From Virgibacillus_F necropolis_A (lineage in GTDB: Bacteria; Bacillota; Bacilli; Bacillales; Amphibacillaceae): 64,000 nt of DNA. The notes under the pieces were generated by a model, which had not been told where the DNA came from, made no database searches, and worked only from the letters and a program-made list of their open reading frames with translations. Each line of letters opens with the position of its first letter. The stretch's first letter is position 1. Both the position numbers and the translations under genes were made by a program. Of this stretch, positions 10,081 to 19,520 are shown in pieces. The stretch covers positions 3,348,001 to 3,412,000 of the forward strand of contig NZ_CP084992.1 in the NCBI RefSeq assembly GCF_044793635.1, in the 5' to 3' direction.

Positions 10081-10184
10081 AATAAAAAATTAATGTGAAC
10101 TATCTTATATTTAATTCTGACTTACTATGTCAGTTCCTTTGGTTCTTTACATTAGGAATAATTTGATGTCAGGGAGGTAAATGA

Positions 10185-11915
10185 ATGTTAACAGCTAAAG
10201 GCGGAGAATTTCATTTAGAAGAAAAGCCTTTTCAATTGTTGTCTGGAGCAATACACTATTTTCGAATTGTACCTGAATATTGGAGAGATAGACTTGAGAA
10301 GTTAAAAGCATTGGGACTGAATACAGTTGAGACATACATACCTTGGAATTTTCATGAACCTAAAAAAGGGGAATTTAACTTCTCAGGGATGGCGGATGTG
10401 GAGAAGTTTATTAAACTAGCTCATGAACTGGGACTGTACGTCATTTTGCGACCTTCCCCATACATTTGCGCAGAGTGGGAGATGGGGGGATTACCCGCAT
10501 GGTTGCTTAAGGAAGAAGAAATGGTATTACGGAGTAGTCATCCAGCCTATTTAAATCATGTCGAGGATTATTATGATGTTTTATTACCTAAATTCAAACA
10601 GTACTTGTACCAGTACGGTGGGCCAGTTATCGCTATGCAAATTGAAAATGAGTATGGCGCGTATGGAAATGACAAGAGTTATTTGGAGTTCTTGAAGCAT
10701 CTTTACGGAAAACACGATTTGGATACATTTTTATTTACATCGGATGGTCCCGAGTTTATTGAACAAGGTTCGCTGCAAGATGTGACGACAACACTCAATT
10801 TTGGGTCGAAAGTTGAGCGTGCATTTGAAGAACTTGAAAAGCTGAAACCAAATTCGCCGAAATTAGTTGCAGAATTTTGGATTGGATGGTTTGACTATTG
10901 GACAGGCGAACACCACACGCGAAGTGCTAAAAATGTTGCTGAGGTCTTTAGAGAGTTAATAGAAAAGAAGGGCTCCGTTAACTTTTATATGTTTCAGGGA
11001 GGAACAAATTTTGGATTTATGAATGGTGCAAATCACTATGACATTTATTATCCTACTATCACTAGCTATGATTATGACAGCTTGTTAACAGAACGTGGTG
11101 AAACAACAAAGAAGTACGATGCAATAAAGAAAGTGTTACGTGATTATATTGAGGTTCCGGAAGACTATAAAAGTACACTAACTCTAGCTAAAGAGTACGG
11201 TAGTATTGCCGTAACAGAATCTGTCAGTATATTTGATACCTTAAGTGAAATTAGTAATAAAGTTAAGCATGTCAGTCCATTATCTATGGAAGAAATTGAT
11301 CAACCTTATGGATACACACTATATCGTACAAATATTAATAGAAAAGGTGAATTGAAATTTAATTCTGATGCAATCCATGATCGTGCCTATCTATATATAA
11401 ATGGTAGTTACGTTGCAACCACCTATAAGAATGATGAGAAAAAGGAACTTACGCTAAATTTCCCTGAAAAGAACAACTTGCTAGAGATATTTGTTGAGAA
11501 TATGGGAAGAGCAAATTATGGTGAGCATCTTACTGATAAGAAGGGACTAGTCAAAAACATCTGGTTAGGGGAACAATACTTTTTTAATTGGGAAATGTAC
11601 GCAATCGAATTAGAAAGATTGCCCGAAAATTATCATCATAATAATGATGAAACCAGATTTCCAAAATTCTACCGCGGAAGTTTTGATGTCGATCAAATAG
11701 GTGATACGTACGTTGATACATACGGTTTTACAAAAGGAAATGTCTTCATTAATGGTTTTAACTTAGGGAGATATTGGAATTCTGCCGGACCACAGCAGAG
11801 GCTTTACCTTCCTGGCCCACTTTTGAAGCAAAAAGGCAATCAGATAGTTGTATTGGAATTAGAATATACCAATACAGATAACGTTCAATTACTAAGTGAG
11901 CCAAAGCTAAACTAA
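10185..11915 (+). CDS. beta-galactosidase, GH35
   Basis: This 576-aa GH35 enzyme has no signal peptide. The N-terminal (beta/alpha)8 barrel carries LSGAIHYFRIVPEYWRDRL and YIPWNFHE. The acid/base motif is QIENEYG (Glu about 156) and the nucleophile lies in AEFWIGWFDYW (Glu about 230). C-terminal beta domains include the typical INGFNLGRYW motif near the end. The strong ribosome site GGGAGG precedes the ATG. It probably releases non-reducing beta-galactose from imported oligosaccharides or galactan fragments. It is the second of three galactosidases in the locus. Confidence 0.95.
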   Translation: MLTAKGGEFHLEEKPFQLLSGAIHYFRIVPEYWRDRLEKLKALGLNTVETYIPWNFHEPKKGEFNFSGMADVEKFIKLAHELGLYVILRPSPYICAEWEMGGLPAWLLKEEEMVLRSSHPAYLNHVEDYYDVLLPKFKQYLYQYGGPVIAMQIENEYGAYGNDKSYLEFLKHLYGKHDLDTFLFTSDGPEFIEQGSLQDVTTTLNFGSKVERAFEELEKLKPNSPKLVAEFWIGWFDYWTGEHHTRSAKNVAEVFRELIEKKGSVNFYMFQGGTNFGFMNGANHYDIYYPTITSYDYDSLLTERGETTKKYDAIKKVLRDYIEVPEDYKSTLTLAKEYGSIAVTESVSIFDTLSEISNKVKHVSPLSMEEIDQPYGYTLYRTNINRKGELKFNSDAIHDRAYLYINGSYVATTYKNDEKKELTLNFPEKNNLLEIFVENMGRANYGEHLTDKKGLVKNIWLGEQYFFNWEMYAIELERLPENYHHNNDETRFPKFYRGSFDVDQIGDTYVDTYGFTKGNVFINGFNLGRYWNSAGPQQRLYLPGPLLKQKGNQIVVLELEYTNTDNVQLLSEPKLN

Positions 11916-11954
11916 AAAAAGATAATAGAAAACAAATGAATGGAGCTGCTTCGT

Positions 11955-13988
11955 ATGATAAATGAAAAGTTATCTAAAATATGGCACGGGGGGGATTACA
12001 ACCCTGAACAATGGAATTCTACTGAAATCTGGGATGAAGATATCCGAATGTTTAAACTTGCTGGGATTGATGTTGCTACATTGAATGTATTCTCATGGGT
12101 GTTGAGTCAACCTGATGAAAATACATTTAATTTTGAATGGCTAGATGAGAAAATTGATCGGCTTTATGAAAATGGTATCTATACTTGTTTAGCAACTAGC
12201 ACAGCGGCACATCCCGCATGGATGGCAAAAAAATATCCCGATGTACGACGTGTTGATTTTTATGGAAGGAAAAGAAAGTTTGGTGGTAGACATAATTCAT
12301 GTCCAAACAGCCCTACCTATCGAAAGCACGCAGAAAGAATAGCAGGCAAGCTTGCCGAAAGATATAAGGACCATCCAGCGGTGTTGATTTGGCATGTTTC
12401 GAATGAATACGGAGGCTATTGTTATTGCAATCAATGTGAGCAGGCATTTCATAAATGGTTAAATGACAAGTATAAGTCACTAGATAACCTAAATAAGGCG
12501 TGGAATACAGCGTTTTGGGGCCATACATTTTATGAATGGGATGAGATTGTACTACCAAACATACTTAGCGAGGAAAATGAAGGAGATGTTTCCAATTTTC
12601 AAGGAATCTCCTTAGACTACAGACGTTTTATGTCCGATAGTTTACTAGAATGTTATAAATTAGAATACCAAGCGATTAGAAAACAGAATAACAACACACC
12701 TATCACAACAAACCTTATGGGTACTTATCCGATGCTAGACTACTTTAAATGGGCGAAGGAAATGGATGTTGTGTCATGGGATAACTATCCTGCAATCGAT
12801 ACACCGGCAAGTTACACGGCAATGACACATGATTTGATGCGAGGTTTAAAAAGCGGGCAACCTTTTATGGTAATGGAACAAACGCCGAGTCAGCAAAATT
12901 GGCAGCCGTATAACTCGCTGAAGAGACCAGGCGTGATGCGATTATGGAGTTACCAAGCAATTGGACGTGGAGCAGATACGATTCTTTATTTTCAATTAAG
13001 ACGATCGATTGGTGCATGTGAAAAGTATCATGGAGCAGTCATCGAACACGTAGGTAACGAACATACAAGGGTTTTCAAAGAAGTAGCACAATTAGGTGGA
13101 GAATTGGATCAGCTCGGTGACAAGTTACTAGATGCACGTGTGAATGCAAAAGTGGCAATTGTATTTGATTGGGAAAATCGTTGGGCCGTTGATTTGACAA
13201 GTGGACCTTCCGTTGCTTTAGACTATGTTGCAGAAGTTCATAAGTACTATGACGCCTTGTATAAGCAAAATATTCAAGTCGATATGATTGGGATAGAGGA
13301 AGATTTAGGTCAGTATGATTTAGTCATTGCCCCTGTGCTTTATATGGTTAAAGAAGGGTACGCCAAAAATGTTGAGTCATTTGTTGAAAATGGAGGAACA
13401 TTCATGACTACCTTTTTCAGTGGTATTGTAAATGAAAATGATATTGTCACACTAGGTGGTTATCCAGGTGAACTGCGAAATGTCCTTGGAATTTGGTCAG
13501 AGGAAATTGATGCCCTGCATCCAGATGAAAAGAATGAAATTGTAATGAAAGAAACATGGGGAAACTTAAGTGGAAGCTATACATGTAACTTACTATTTGA
13601 TCTAATTCATTCAGAAGGAGCGGAAGTAATCGCTGAGTATGGTTCTGACTTTTATCAAGGTATGCCTGTAGTTACTGCAAATCAATTTGGAAAAGGGAAA
13701 GCATGGTATGTCGCATCAAGCCCAGATAGCGAATTCCTAACAGGACTATTAAGTTCTATCTGTGAGGAAGCTGGAATAGAGTCCCTTCTAGATGTTCCAG
13801 AAGGTGTAGAAACAACAGAACGAATCAAGGACGGACATTCTTATTTATTTGTACTGAATCATAACAGCGAGGAAGTCACTATAAATATTAACGAACATAA
13901 ATATTATGACTTACTCCTTAATAAGGATATCGCCGGAAAAGTGACTTTGGATGGTAAAGGTGTACTTATTCTAACTAAGGTGAAGTAA
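11955..13988 (+). CDS. beta-galactosidase, GH42
   Basis: This 677-aa GH42 enzyme opens with IWHGGDYNPEQW. The acid/base motif is WHVSNEYGG (Glu about 151) and the nucleophile is in VMEQTPS (Glu about 308). The Zn-cluster cysteines are present (NSCPNSP, then CYCNQC). The ATG at 11955 is preferred over the in-frame ATG at 11940 because GGAG at 11942-11945 is then correctly spaced. The C-terminal Rossmann-like trimerisation domain and small beta domain are complete. It ends the operon at a strong terminator. GH42 plus GH35 suggests use of beta-galactosides or beta-galactan oligomers, and GH36 adds alpha-galactosides. Confidence 0.95.
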   Translation: MINEKLSKIWHGGDYNPEQWNSTEIWDEDIRMFKLAGIDVATLNVFSWVLSQPDENTFNFEWLDEKIDRLYENGIYTCLATSTAAHPAWMAKKYPDVRRVDFYGRKRKFGGRHNSCPNSPTYRKHAERIAGKLAERYKDHPAVLIWHVSNEYGGYCYCNQCEQAFHKWLNDKYKSLDNLNKAWNTAFWGHTFYEWDEIVLPNILSEENEGDVSNFQGISLDYRRFMSDSLLECYKLEYQAIRKQNNNTPITTNLMGTYPMLDYFKWAKEMDVVSWDNYPAIDTPASYTAMTHDLMRGLKSGQPFMVMEQTPSQQNWQPYNSLKRPGVMRLWSYQAIGRGADTILYFQLRRSIGACEKYHGAVIEHVGNEHTRVFKEVAQLGGELDQLGDKLLDARVNAKVAIVFDWENRWAVDLTSGPSVALDYVAEVHKYYDALYKQNIQVDMIGIEEDLGQYDLVIAPVLYMVKEGYAKNVESFVENGGTFMTTFFSGIVNENDIVTLGGYPGELRNVLGIWSEEIDALHPDEKNEIVMKETWGNLSGSYTCNLLFDLIHSEGAEVIAEYGSDFYQGMPVVTANQFGKGKAWYVASSPDSEFLTGLLSSICEEAGIESLLDVPEGVETTERIKDGHSYLFVLNHNSEEVTININEHKYYDLLLNKDIAGKVTLDGKGVLILTKVK

Positions 13989-14019
13989 TTAAATTAGGGT
14001 TGCCCAAACCTGTTTATAT

Positions 14020-14062
14020 AATAGTGCTGATATCCTGTTTTACAGGGTGTCAGCACTATTTA
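14020..14062 (+). terminator. Rho-independent terminator of the galactoside operon
   Basis: AATAGTGCTGATATCCTG pairs with CAGGGTGTCAGCACTATT through a TTTTA loop, followed by TTATTTAATT. Confidence 0.85.
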
Positions 14063-14110
14063 TTTAATTGGTTTCGAATGAATGATTTGTGCTTGAATTG
14101 ACTTAACTTG

Positions 14111-14323
14111 TCATAGCGCTAGTCCTAACTCAGTCAACGGAATCCTAATATCATCCCCAACTTCAAGAATGGTATCTTTTCTATCCTTAATCGGTGCAAA
14201 AATTATGATGTACTCGTCAGGAACGCCCTCTATTTCACCTTTACTAAAAATCGGAACAACTTTTTCACCATTCACCGGCTGATTAGTAAGGGTTAGCGGA
14301 GGGTCTGATTCCAGTGTTGCCAT
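14111..14323 (-). CDS. small hypothetical protein overlapping the helicase 3' end
   Basis: This 70-aa acidic, soluble-looking protein is of unknown function. Its start lies inside the last 31 bp of the helicase gene on the same strand, as expected of a translationally coupled downstream gene. It ends in IRIPLTELGLAL. No domain is recognised. Codon use is ordinary and I see no competing feature, but conservation would be needed to prove it is expressed. Confidence 0.5.
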   Translation of the reverse strand: MATLESDPPLTLTNQPVNGEKVVPIFSKGEIEGVPDEYIIIFAPIKDRKDTILEVGDDIRIPLTELGLAL

Positions 14324-16602
14324 TCGTAAGGTAGCATTGTTTGATACTTCGGCTGAAGGAAGCGGTCGTCGATAAGTGCGATAGTGCCGCGGTCTGTGTC
14401 GGTGCGGATGAGTCTGCCGCCAGCCTGCAGCACTTTGTTCATGCCAGGGTAGACGTATGCATAATCATAGCCATGATGTCCGTTTGCTTGGAAGTAATCT
14501 TTGATAATATCACGTTCCAAGCCGATTTGGGGCAGCCCCACGCCGATGATAATCACGCCTTGCAGCCGGTTTCCTTTCAAATCAACACCTTCAGAAAAAA
14601 TACCTCCAAGCACAGCGAACCCAACGAGACGCTCCTGTTGATCATCTTTTTCCTCAAATGCTTCCAGAAAGACTTCTTTATCAATCTCCGTCATCTGTCC
14701 ATTCTGTACAATGGTCTGCACTTCTGGCGCAGCTACGGCAAATCGCTCATACACCATCTGCATGTATTTATAAGATGAAAAGAATACTAGGAAATTTCCC
14801 TGCCGTTTTGTCAGTAAATCCGTGATAAAAGCAACCATCTTGTCTAGCGTGCGTTCTCTGTCACGAAACCTTGTCGATAGTGGCTGGATGATCACTTCAG
14901 CATTCTCCCGCTCAAAAGGTGAAGGGATGGATAGAACATAATCCTCTACCAGGCCTCCAAGCAAATCCATATAATAACCAGCGGGGGTCAGCGTTGCTGA
15001 AAAAAATATTTTCGATCGGAAGCCTTTTCCCATACGTTTGAGCTGATGGGATGGATCGAGGCAAAACAGTTTCAACACAATATCATCGCCATCGACTGTC
15101 AAGTAGCTGGTAAATCGTTTATCATACAAATCCGCGATTTTTACAAATGATTGTGCCGCAAAATATGTATTCAATAACAACTCATCAGCATCACCCCCGC
15201 GCACCAGTTCTTCTTCAGCATCGTAAGCGAATGCGTCAACCGCACGCACAAGTTTTCTATCCAGTTCTGTATCAATCATCTGGTTCTGTTTCTTTTTGGC
15301 AAGCAGATGATCATTTACAGCCTTAGCCGATTTGGCAATAAACTCCTTACTTCCTTTATATTCCTTATATACGGCAAGAAAGTCCGCTTTGTTTACCGTT
15401 GCAGAATACATCTCCCTCGCACGGTCCACAAGGTTATGCGCCTCATCTATTAGCAGTGCTGTCTTTTTCTTCTGTTCTTCAAATAGCCGCTGCAAGGAAA
15501 CCCTTGGATCGAAAATATAATTATAATCACAGATAACTACATCCGCCGCATACGCTAGATCCAGTGAAAATTCAAACGGACAAACCGTGTGCTTGCGGGC
15601 ATACGCTTCAATCACGGGCCTTGTTAGTAGGGATTCGTGCTGCAAGATATCTAAAACAGCCCCGTTGATGCGGTCATAATAGCCGTTAGCAAATGGACAT
15701 TCCGCTTTATCACAGTTCACTTCATCCTGAAAACAGATTTTATGCTTAGCTGTAATCGTCACAACCGTTAATTGGAGTCCTTTTTCCTGCAGAATCCGGA
15801 AAGTTTCTTCAGCTGCAGTACGGGTGATTGTCTTGGCGGTCAAATAAAAAATCCGCTCCAGGTGCCCTTCGCTAATCGCCTTTACAGCCGGGAAAATAGT
15901 TGAAATCGTTTTGCCAATACCAGTCGACGCCTTGGCAAACAGTGTTTTTTTCTCCTGAATCGTTTTATATACGGCGCCAGCAAGTTTACGCTGACCCTCG
16001 CGGTAATTGTCAAAGGGGAACATCAATTCTTTTGTGCTTACATTCCTTTTTTCCAGCAGTTTCATTCGCAATCTGGCGTAAGGCACATATTGGGAAATCA
16101 TATCCATCATGAAGTCAGCCAATTCCTGGCGTGTCATTTTTCGCTGAAACTTTTTTTGTTGTTCTGACTGGACTTGTACATATGTCAACTGGATTGTGAT
16201 GTTTTCTAGCTCGTTATCAGTAGTATAGATATAACCGTACACACAAGCCTGGGCCCAGTGCACGGGATACGTTTCCTCTGTGATCAGATCCAATGGTCCG
16301 GATGTGGATTTGATTTCATCAATAACAATGGAGGAACCGTCGTCATTTTTCAGTAGCCCATCACAGCGCCCGTCTATTTGAAATGTGATATCGTCAGAAG
16401 CAACTTCCGTTTGCAAATAGACTTCTTTCTGATCATTCTTCCCATAGGTTTTCTGGATTTTCTGATGTGCTTTGGTACCATCAAGCAGTGGTGCCGTCGA
16501 ACGAAAGCCGGTTTCGATACTGCCACTTTGAAATGCATATTCCACAAGTCTCCTGGCAGACAGATGGAAGTGTTTCGGGCTTTCTGTTTTTTGTTTATTC
16601 AT
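14293..16602 (-). CDS. Rad3/XPD-like ATP-dependent DNA helicase with N-terminal nuclease-like domain
   Basis: This 769-aa superfamily-2 helicase is related to DinG/XPD. The first 170 residues resemble a RecB/Cas4-type PD-(D/E)xK fold (DGRCDG, then VIDEIKST). The helicase core has Walker A ASTGIGKT, four cysteines typical of an Fe-S cluster (about 290-345: CFQDEVNCDKAECPF, later CPF), the DEAH box LIDEAHNL, and the C-terminal motifs GIFSEGVDL and QAGGRLIRT. It probably acts in DNA repair on 5'-3' unwinding substrates. The gene is monocistronic or coupled to the 70-aa gene, and convergent with the galactoside operon. Start ATG at 16602. Confidence 0.88.
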   Translation of the reverse strand: MNKQKTESPKHFHLSARRLVEYAFQSGSIETGFRSTAPLLDGTKAHQKIQKTYGKNDQKEVYLQTEVASDDITFQIDGRCDGLLKNDDGSSIVIDEIKSTSGPLDLITEETYPVHWAQACVYGYIYTTDNELENITIQLTYVQVQSEQQKKFQRKMTRQELADFMMDMISQYVPYARLRMKLLEKRNVSTKELMFPFDNYREGQRKLAGAVYKTIQEKKTLFAKASTGIGKTISTIFPAVKAISEGHLERIFYLTAKTITRTAAEETFRILQEKGLQLTVVTITAKHKICFQDEVNCDKAECPFANGYYDRINGAVLDILQHESLLTRPVIEAYARKHTVCPFEFSLDLAYAADVVICDYNYIFDPRVSLQRLFEEQKKKTALLIDEAHNLVDRAREMYSATVNKADFLAVYKEYKGSKEFIAKSAKAVNDHLLAKKKQNQMIDTELDRKLVRAVDAFAYDAEEELVRGGDADELLLNTYFAAQSFVKIADLYDKRFTSYLTVDGDDIVLKLFCLDPSHQLKRMGKGFRSKIFFSATLTPAGYYMDLLGGLVEDYVLSIPSPFERENAEVIIQPLSTRFRDRERTLDKMVAFITDLLTKRQGNFLVFFSSYKYMQMVYERFAVAAPEVQTIVQNGQMTEIDKEVFLEAFEEKDDQQERLVGFAVLGGIFSEGVDLKGNRLQGVIIIGVGLPQIGLERDIIKDYFQANGHHGYDYAYVYPGMNKVLQAGGRLIRTDTDRGTIALIDDRFLQPKYQTMLPYEWQHWNQTLR

Positions 16603-16810
16603 ATCGAATTTTCATTCCCCATTTTTTAAAAGCTAGATATATTTTGTGCCGGAAATTCATTTGTTTCCATAATACAAGTATAATATGTTTAGAGATATTT
16701 TTCACGTGAACGGGAACGTTTGTTTTGAAATTACAGTTAAGATGGCTTACTCTTTTTTTTAATAGTTAGTGTCTTTTACTGCAGGGTCAGGTTTCTAGCG
16801 TTTGTTGAAC

Positions 16811-16860
16811 ATCAAAAGCCTAATTTCTCACGAAAAATTCGGAGGAATTAGGCTTTTGAT
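16811..16860. repeat. long inverted repeat, 15-bp perfect arms
   Basis: ATCAAAAGCCTAATT (16811-16825) and AATTAGGCTTTTGAT (16846-16860) flank a 20-nt loop. Neither side is followed by a T-tract, so it is not an obvious terminator. It lies in the 515-bp gap between the divergent helicase and reductase genes. The rest of the gap holds a Fur box and no coding signal. Confidence 0.65.
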
Positions 16861-16971
16861 CTTTCAAAATCCATAAAAGTGTAAATTCGCACGTAGATGC
16901 CATTAATTTTAAAATAATTCACTTTTCTTAATTGTTATCATCTCCTATCTGTGATAAGATACTTTTGATAT

Positions 16972-16986
16972 TGAAAATCATTATCA
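16972..16986. promoter_or_regulatory. Fur box
   Basis: TGAAAATCATTATCA differs from the Bacillus 7-1-7 Fur consensus TGATAATNATTATCA at one position. It lies 132 bp before the ferredoxin-NADP reductase gene and predicts iron-repressed expression. Confidence 0.7.
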
Positions 16987-17117
16987 ATTACTGCGGACAG
17001 ATTAAAATCTAAACGTAATTACTTATTATGTGTTTGGTACCCTGTTTTAGAAAAAAGATTAATTGCATTAGTGAAGTTTCAGAAAGAATAAATATCTAAA
17101 AGGAAAGGGGTATATAA

Positions 17118-18161
17118 ATGGATACACAGGAATTGTATGACCTCACCATTATAGGAAGTGGTCCCGCGGGATTATACTCTACGTTTTATAGCGGGCTAAG
17201 ATCTATGAAAACGAAACTCATTGAATTTCAGCCAAAATTAGGAGGGAAAATACATGTTTACCCACAAAAAATGATTTGGGATATCGGCGGACTAACTCCT
17301 ATTACAGGTGAAAAACTCATTGAGCAATTAGTCACTCAAGGATCAACATTCGATCCGACCGTAATATTGAATGAAAAAGTAGTGAAAATCGAGCAAAATG
17401 AAGATAAAATCTTTATGCTGCATTGTGAATCTGGGCAGATACATTTCTCAAAAACAGTTATCGTAGCCATCGGCGCGGGGATTTTGAAGCCACAGAAGCT
17501 TGATATTGATGGTGCGGATCGATTTGAGGCTTCCAATTTACATTACATAGTCAAATCCTTGAAAAAGTTCAAAGATAAAACTGTCATTATTTCAGGTGGT
17601 GGTAATTCAGCAGTTGATTGGGCTATTGAATTATTACCCTTTGCCAAACAAGTGTATCTTACCCATAGAAAGGATTCTTTGAATGGTCATGAAGCCCAGG
17701 TTGCACTACTTAATAGTAGTTCGGCCAAGTGCTTTTATAATACTTCCATAACCGAATTGAATGGTTGTGATAACCAGGACTCTATCCAAAGTGTAGAATT
17801 AACGAACCACCATACTGGTGAAGTGACTAATCTGAACATCGATGAGGTAATAATCAACCATGGTTATGAACGTGATGCTGAATTATTAAATGATTGTAGC
17901 TTAGATATTAAAAGAGTAAATGATTACTATATTGAAGGTGATTCAAAAAGTCAATCCTCTGTGGATGGCTTGTATGCAGCAGGTGATATCCTTATGTACG
18001 ATGGTAAAGTCCACCTAATAGCTGGAGCATTTCAAGATGCTGTTAACGCTGTAAACAAAGCAAAACAATTTGTTCAACCAGATGCTAATCAGATAGGTAT
18101 GGTGTCCTCCCATAATGAAATTTTTAAGCAGAGGAACAAAGAATTGCAGTTAGAAAATTAA
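17118..18161 (+). CDS. ferredoxin/flavodoxin--NADP+ reductase, thioredoxin-reductase-like
   Basis: This 347-aa flavoprotein is of the YumC/YcgT type. FAD-binding GSGPAGLYS lies near the N-terminus, the NADPH loop GGGNSAVDWA is mid-protein, and a C-terminal FAD motif (GLYAAGD) follows. The CxxC pair of true thioredoxin reductases is missing, which separates this family from TrxB. AAAGGGG precedes the ATG. A Fur box upstream and siderophore uptake genes downstream suggest an iron-starvation form that supplies electrons, for example for releasing iron from imported chelates. That role is inferred. Confidence 0.9.
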   Translation: MDTQELYDLTIIGSGPAGLYSTFYSGLRSMKTKLIEFQPKLGGKIHVYPQKMIWDIGGLTPITGEKLIEQLVTQGSTFDPTVILNEKVVKIEQNEDKIFMLHCESGQIHFSKTVIVAIGAGILKPQKLDIDGADRFEASNLHYIVKSLKKFKDKTVIISGGGNSAVDWAIELLPFAKQVYLTHRKDSLNGHEAQVALLNSSSAKCFYNTSITELNGCDNQDSIQSVELTNHHTGEVTNLNIDEVIINHGYERDAELLNDCSLDIKRVNDYYIEGDSKSQSSVDGLYAAGDILMYDGKVHLIAGAFQDAVNAVNKAKQFVQPDANQIGMVSSHNEIFKQRNKELQLEN

Positions 18162-18288
18162 TGGTATAAAACCATCAGTCCACTGAAATACCTGAGAATT
18201 ATTTGTACAGGTAAAATAATAAAAAACCGTACATCGCAATTAACTCCATTAAATTTCATTGACAATGTGGCAATGTGAATCTATCATT

Positions 18289-18307
18289 GATAATGATAAT
18301 CGTTATC
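18289..18307. promoter_or_regulatory. Fur box before siderophore importer operon
   Basis: GATAATGATAATCGTTATC matches the classic 19-bp Fur box at 18 of 19 positions. It lies about 130-150 bp upstream of the binding-protein gene and should repress the four-gene importer when iron is plentiful. Confidence 0.88.
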
Positions 18308-18437
18308 ATTTGAAAAAGGAGATGGTAATAGATCCTGTGAAACAACTCTCAACATATTCACAGGGAAGCTGAATATCATCAAAGGCAGTTAGTCAGCAAT
18401 ACAAAAATTATAATTTATAAAAAGGATGGAAATGCAA

Positions 18438-19520
18438 ATGAATGCAAAACGAAGAATTTCATTAACAGCTTTATTTATTTTGTCTATGACCATAATATTA
18501 TTTGGTTGCTCAGCTCAGGAATCCAATTCAACTGCGGATGAGAATGCATCGTCAAGTACGGAAAAGACTGATACAGAATCATCTTCTTCCAAAGAAAAGA
18601 GCTCTAAATATCCGATTGTAATCGAGCATGCTTTTGGCGAATCAGTAATTGAAAGCAAACCTGAACGAGTTGCCACCATTCAATGGGCAAATCACGATGT
18701 TGCTCTCGCTCTCGGAGTTGTGCCTGTGGGCTTCTCGGCAGCGAATTACGGCGTTCAGGATGACAGCGGAATGTTGCCTTGGACAGCTGAAAAGCTCAAG
18801 GAACTTGGCGTAGATGATCCAAATATTTTTCAAGATACAGACGGCCTTGATTTTGAGGCGATTTCAGATACAAACCCAGATGTAATTCTTGCAGCTTACT
18901 CCGGTATCACACAAGAAGACTATGATATTCTTAGTCAAATCGCTCCTGTTGTGGCCTATCAGACCAGTCCTTGGGTAACCACATGGCGTGAGCAAGTTAT
19001 TTTAAATGCAACAGGTATGGGCATGAAGGCTGAGGGAGAACAACTAATTAAGGATACCGAGAATCTGATTAAGGAAAAAGCAAGCGAATATCCTGAGATG
19101 CAGGGAAAAAAGGTTGTCTGGGCCAACTTCTCAGCTAAAGATATGTCTGAAATACATGTTTATACTCCTGCAGACCCTCGCGGCGCATTTCTGATGGAGC
19201 TAGGAATGGAGTATCCTGAAAGTGTTACGAACGAGATTACGGATTCCACTAGCTATTCAATGACATTAAGTGCTGAGAATGCTGACATACTTAACGATGC
19301 TGATATACTAATTGGGTATGGTGATGAAAGTTTATATGAGGCAGTTAAAGCAGATCCCCTGCTTGGCAAAATTCCAGCAATCCAACGAGGCTCTGTTGTG
19401 TTTATTGGTAACGGTACACCTTTGGCGGCAGCTGGAAACCCTAATCCGCTCTCTATAGCTTATACCATTGATGAGTACCTGGAGTTAATTGGAGGAGCTA
19501 TTGAAAAGTTAGATGAATAG
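18438..19520 (+). CDS. iron-siderophore ABC transporter substrate-binding lipoprotein
   Basis: This 360-aa FecB/FhuD-family binding protein has a signal peptide ending in lipobox LFGC, then a Ser/Glu-rich tether of about 45 residues. The two lobes are joined by a long helix; typical motifs are KPERVATIQWANHDVALALGVVPVG and the C-terminal LSIAYTIDEYL. Three in-frame ATGs (18426, 18432, 18438) follow AAGGATGG. 18426 abuts the ribosome site, so 18438 or 18432 is more likely. The 3' end overlaps the permease gene by 8 bp. The siderophore is unknown. Confidence 0.92.
   Translation: MNAKRRISLTALFILSMTIILFGCSAQESNSTADENASSSTEKTDTESSSSKEKSSKYPIVIEHAFGESVIESKPERVATIQWANHDVALALGVVPVGFSAANYGVQDDSGMLPWTAEKLKELGVDDPNIFQDTDGLDFEAISDTNPDVILAAYSGITQEDYDILSQIAPVVAYQTSPWVTTWREQVILNATGMGMKAEGEQLIKDTENLIKEKASEYPEMQGKKVVWANFSAKDMSEIHVYTPADPRGAFLMELGMEYPESVTNEITDSTSYSMTLSAENADILNDADILIGYGDESLYEAVKADPLLGKIPAIQRGSVVFIGNGTPLAAAGNPNPLSIAYTIDEYLELIGGAIEKLDE

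Noticed and set aside
14341..14778. 145-codon plus-strand frame opposite the helicase gene
   Set aside because: It is antisense to conserved helicase motifs and has no ribosome site; a shadow frame.
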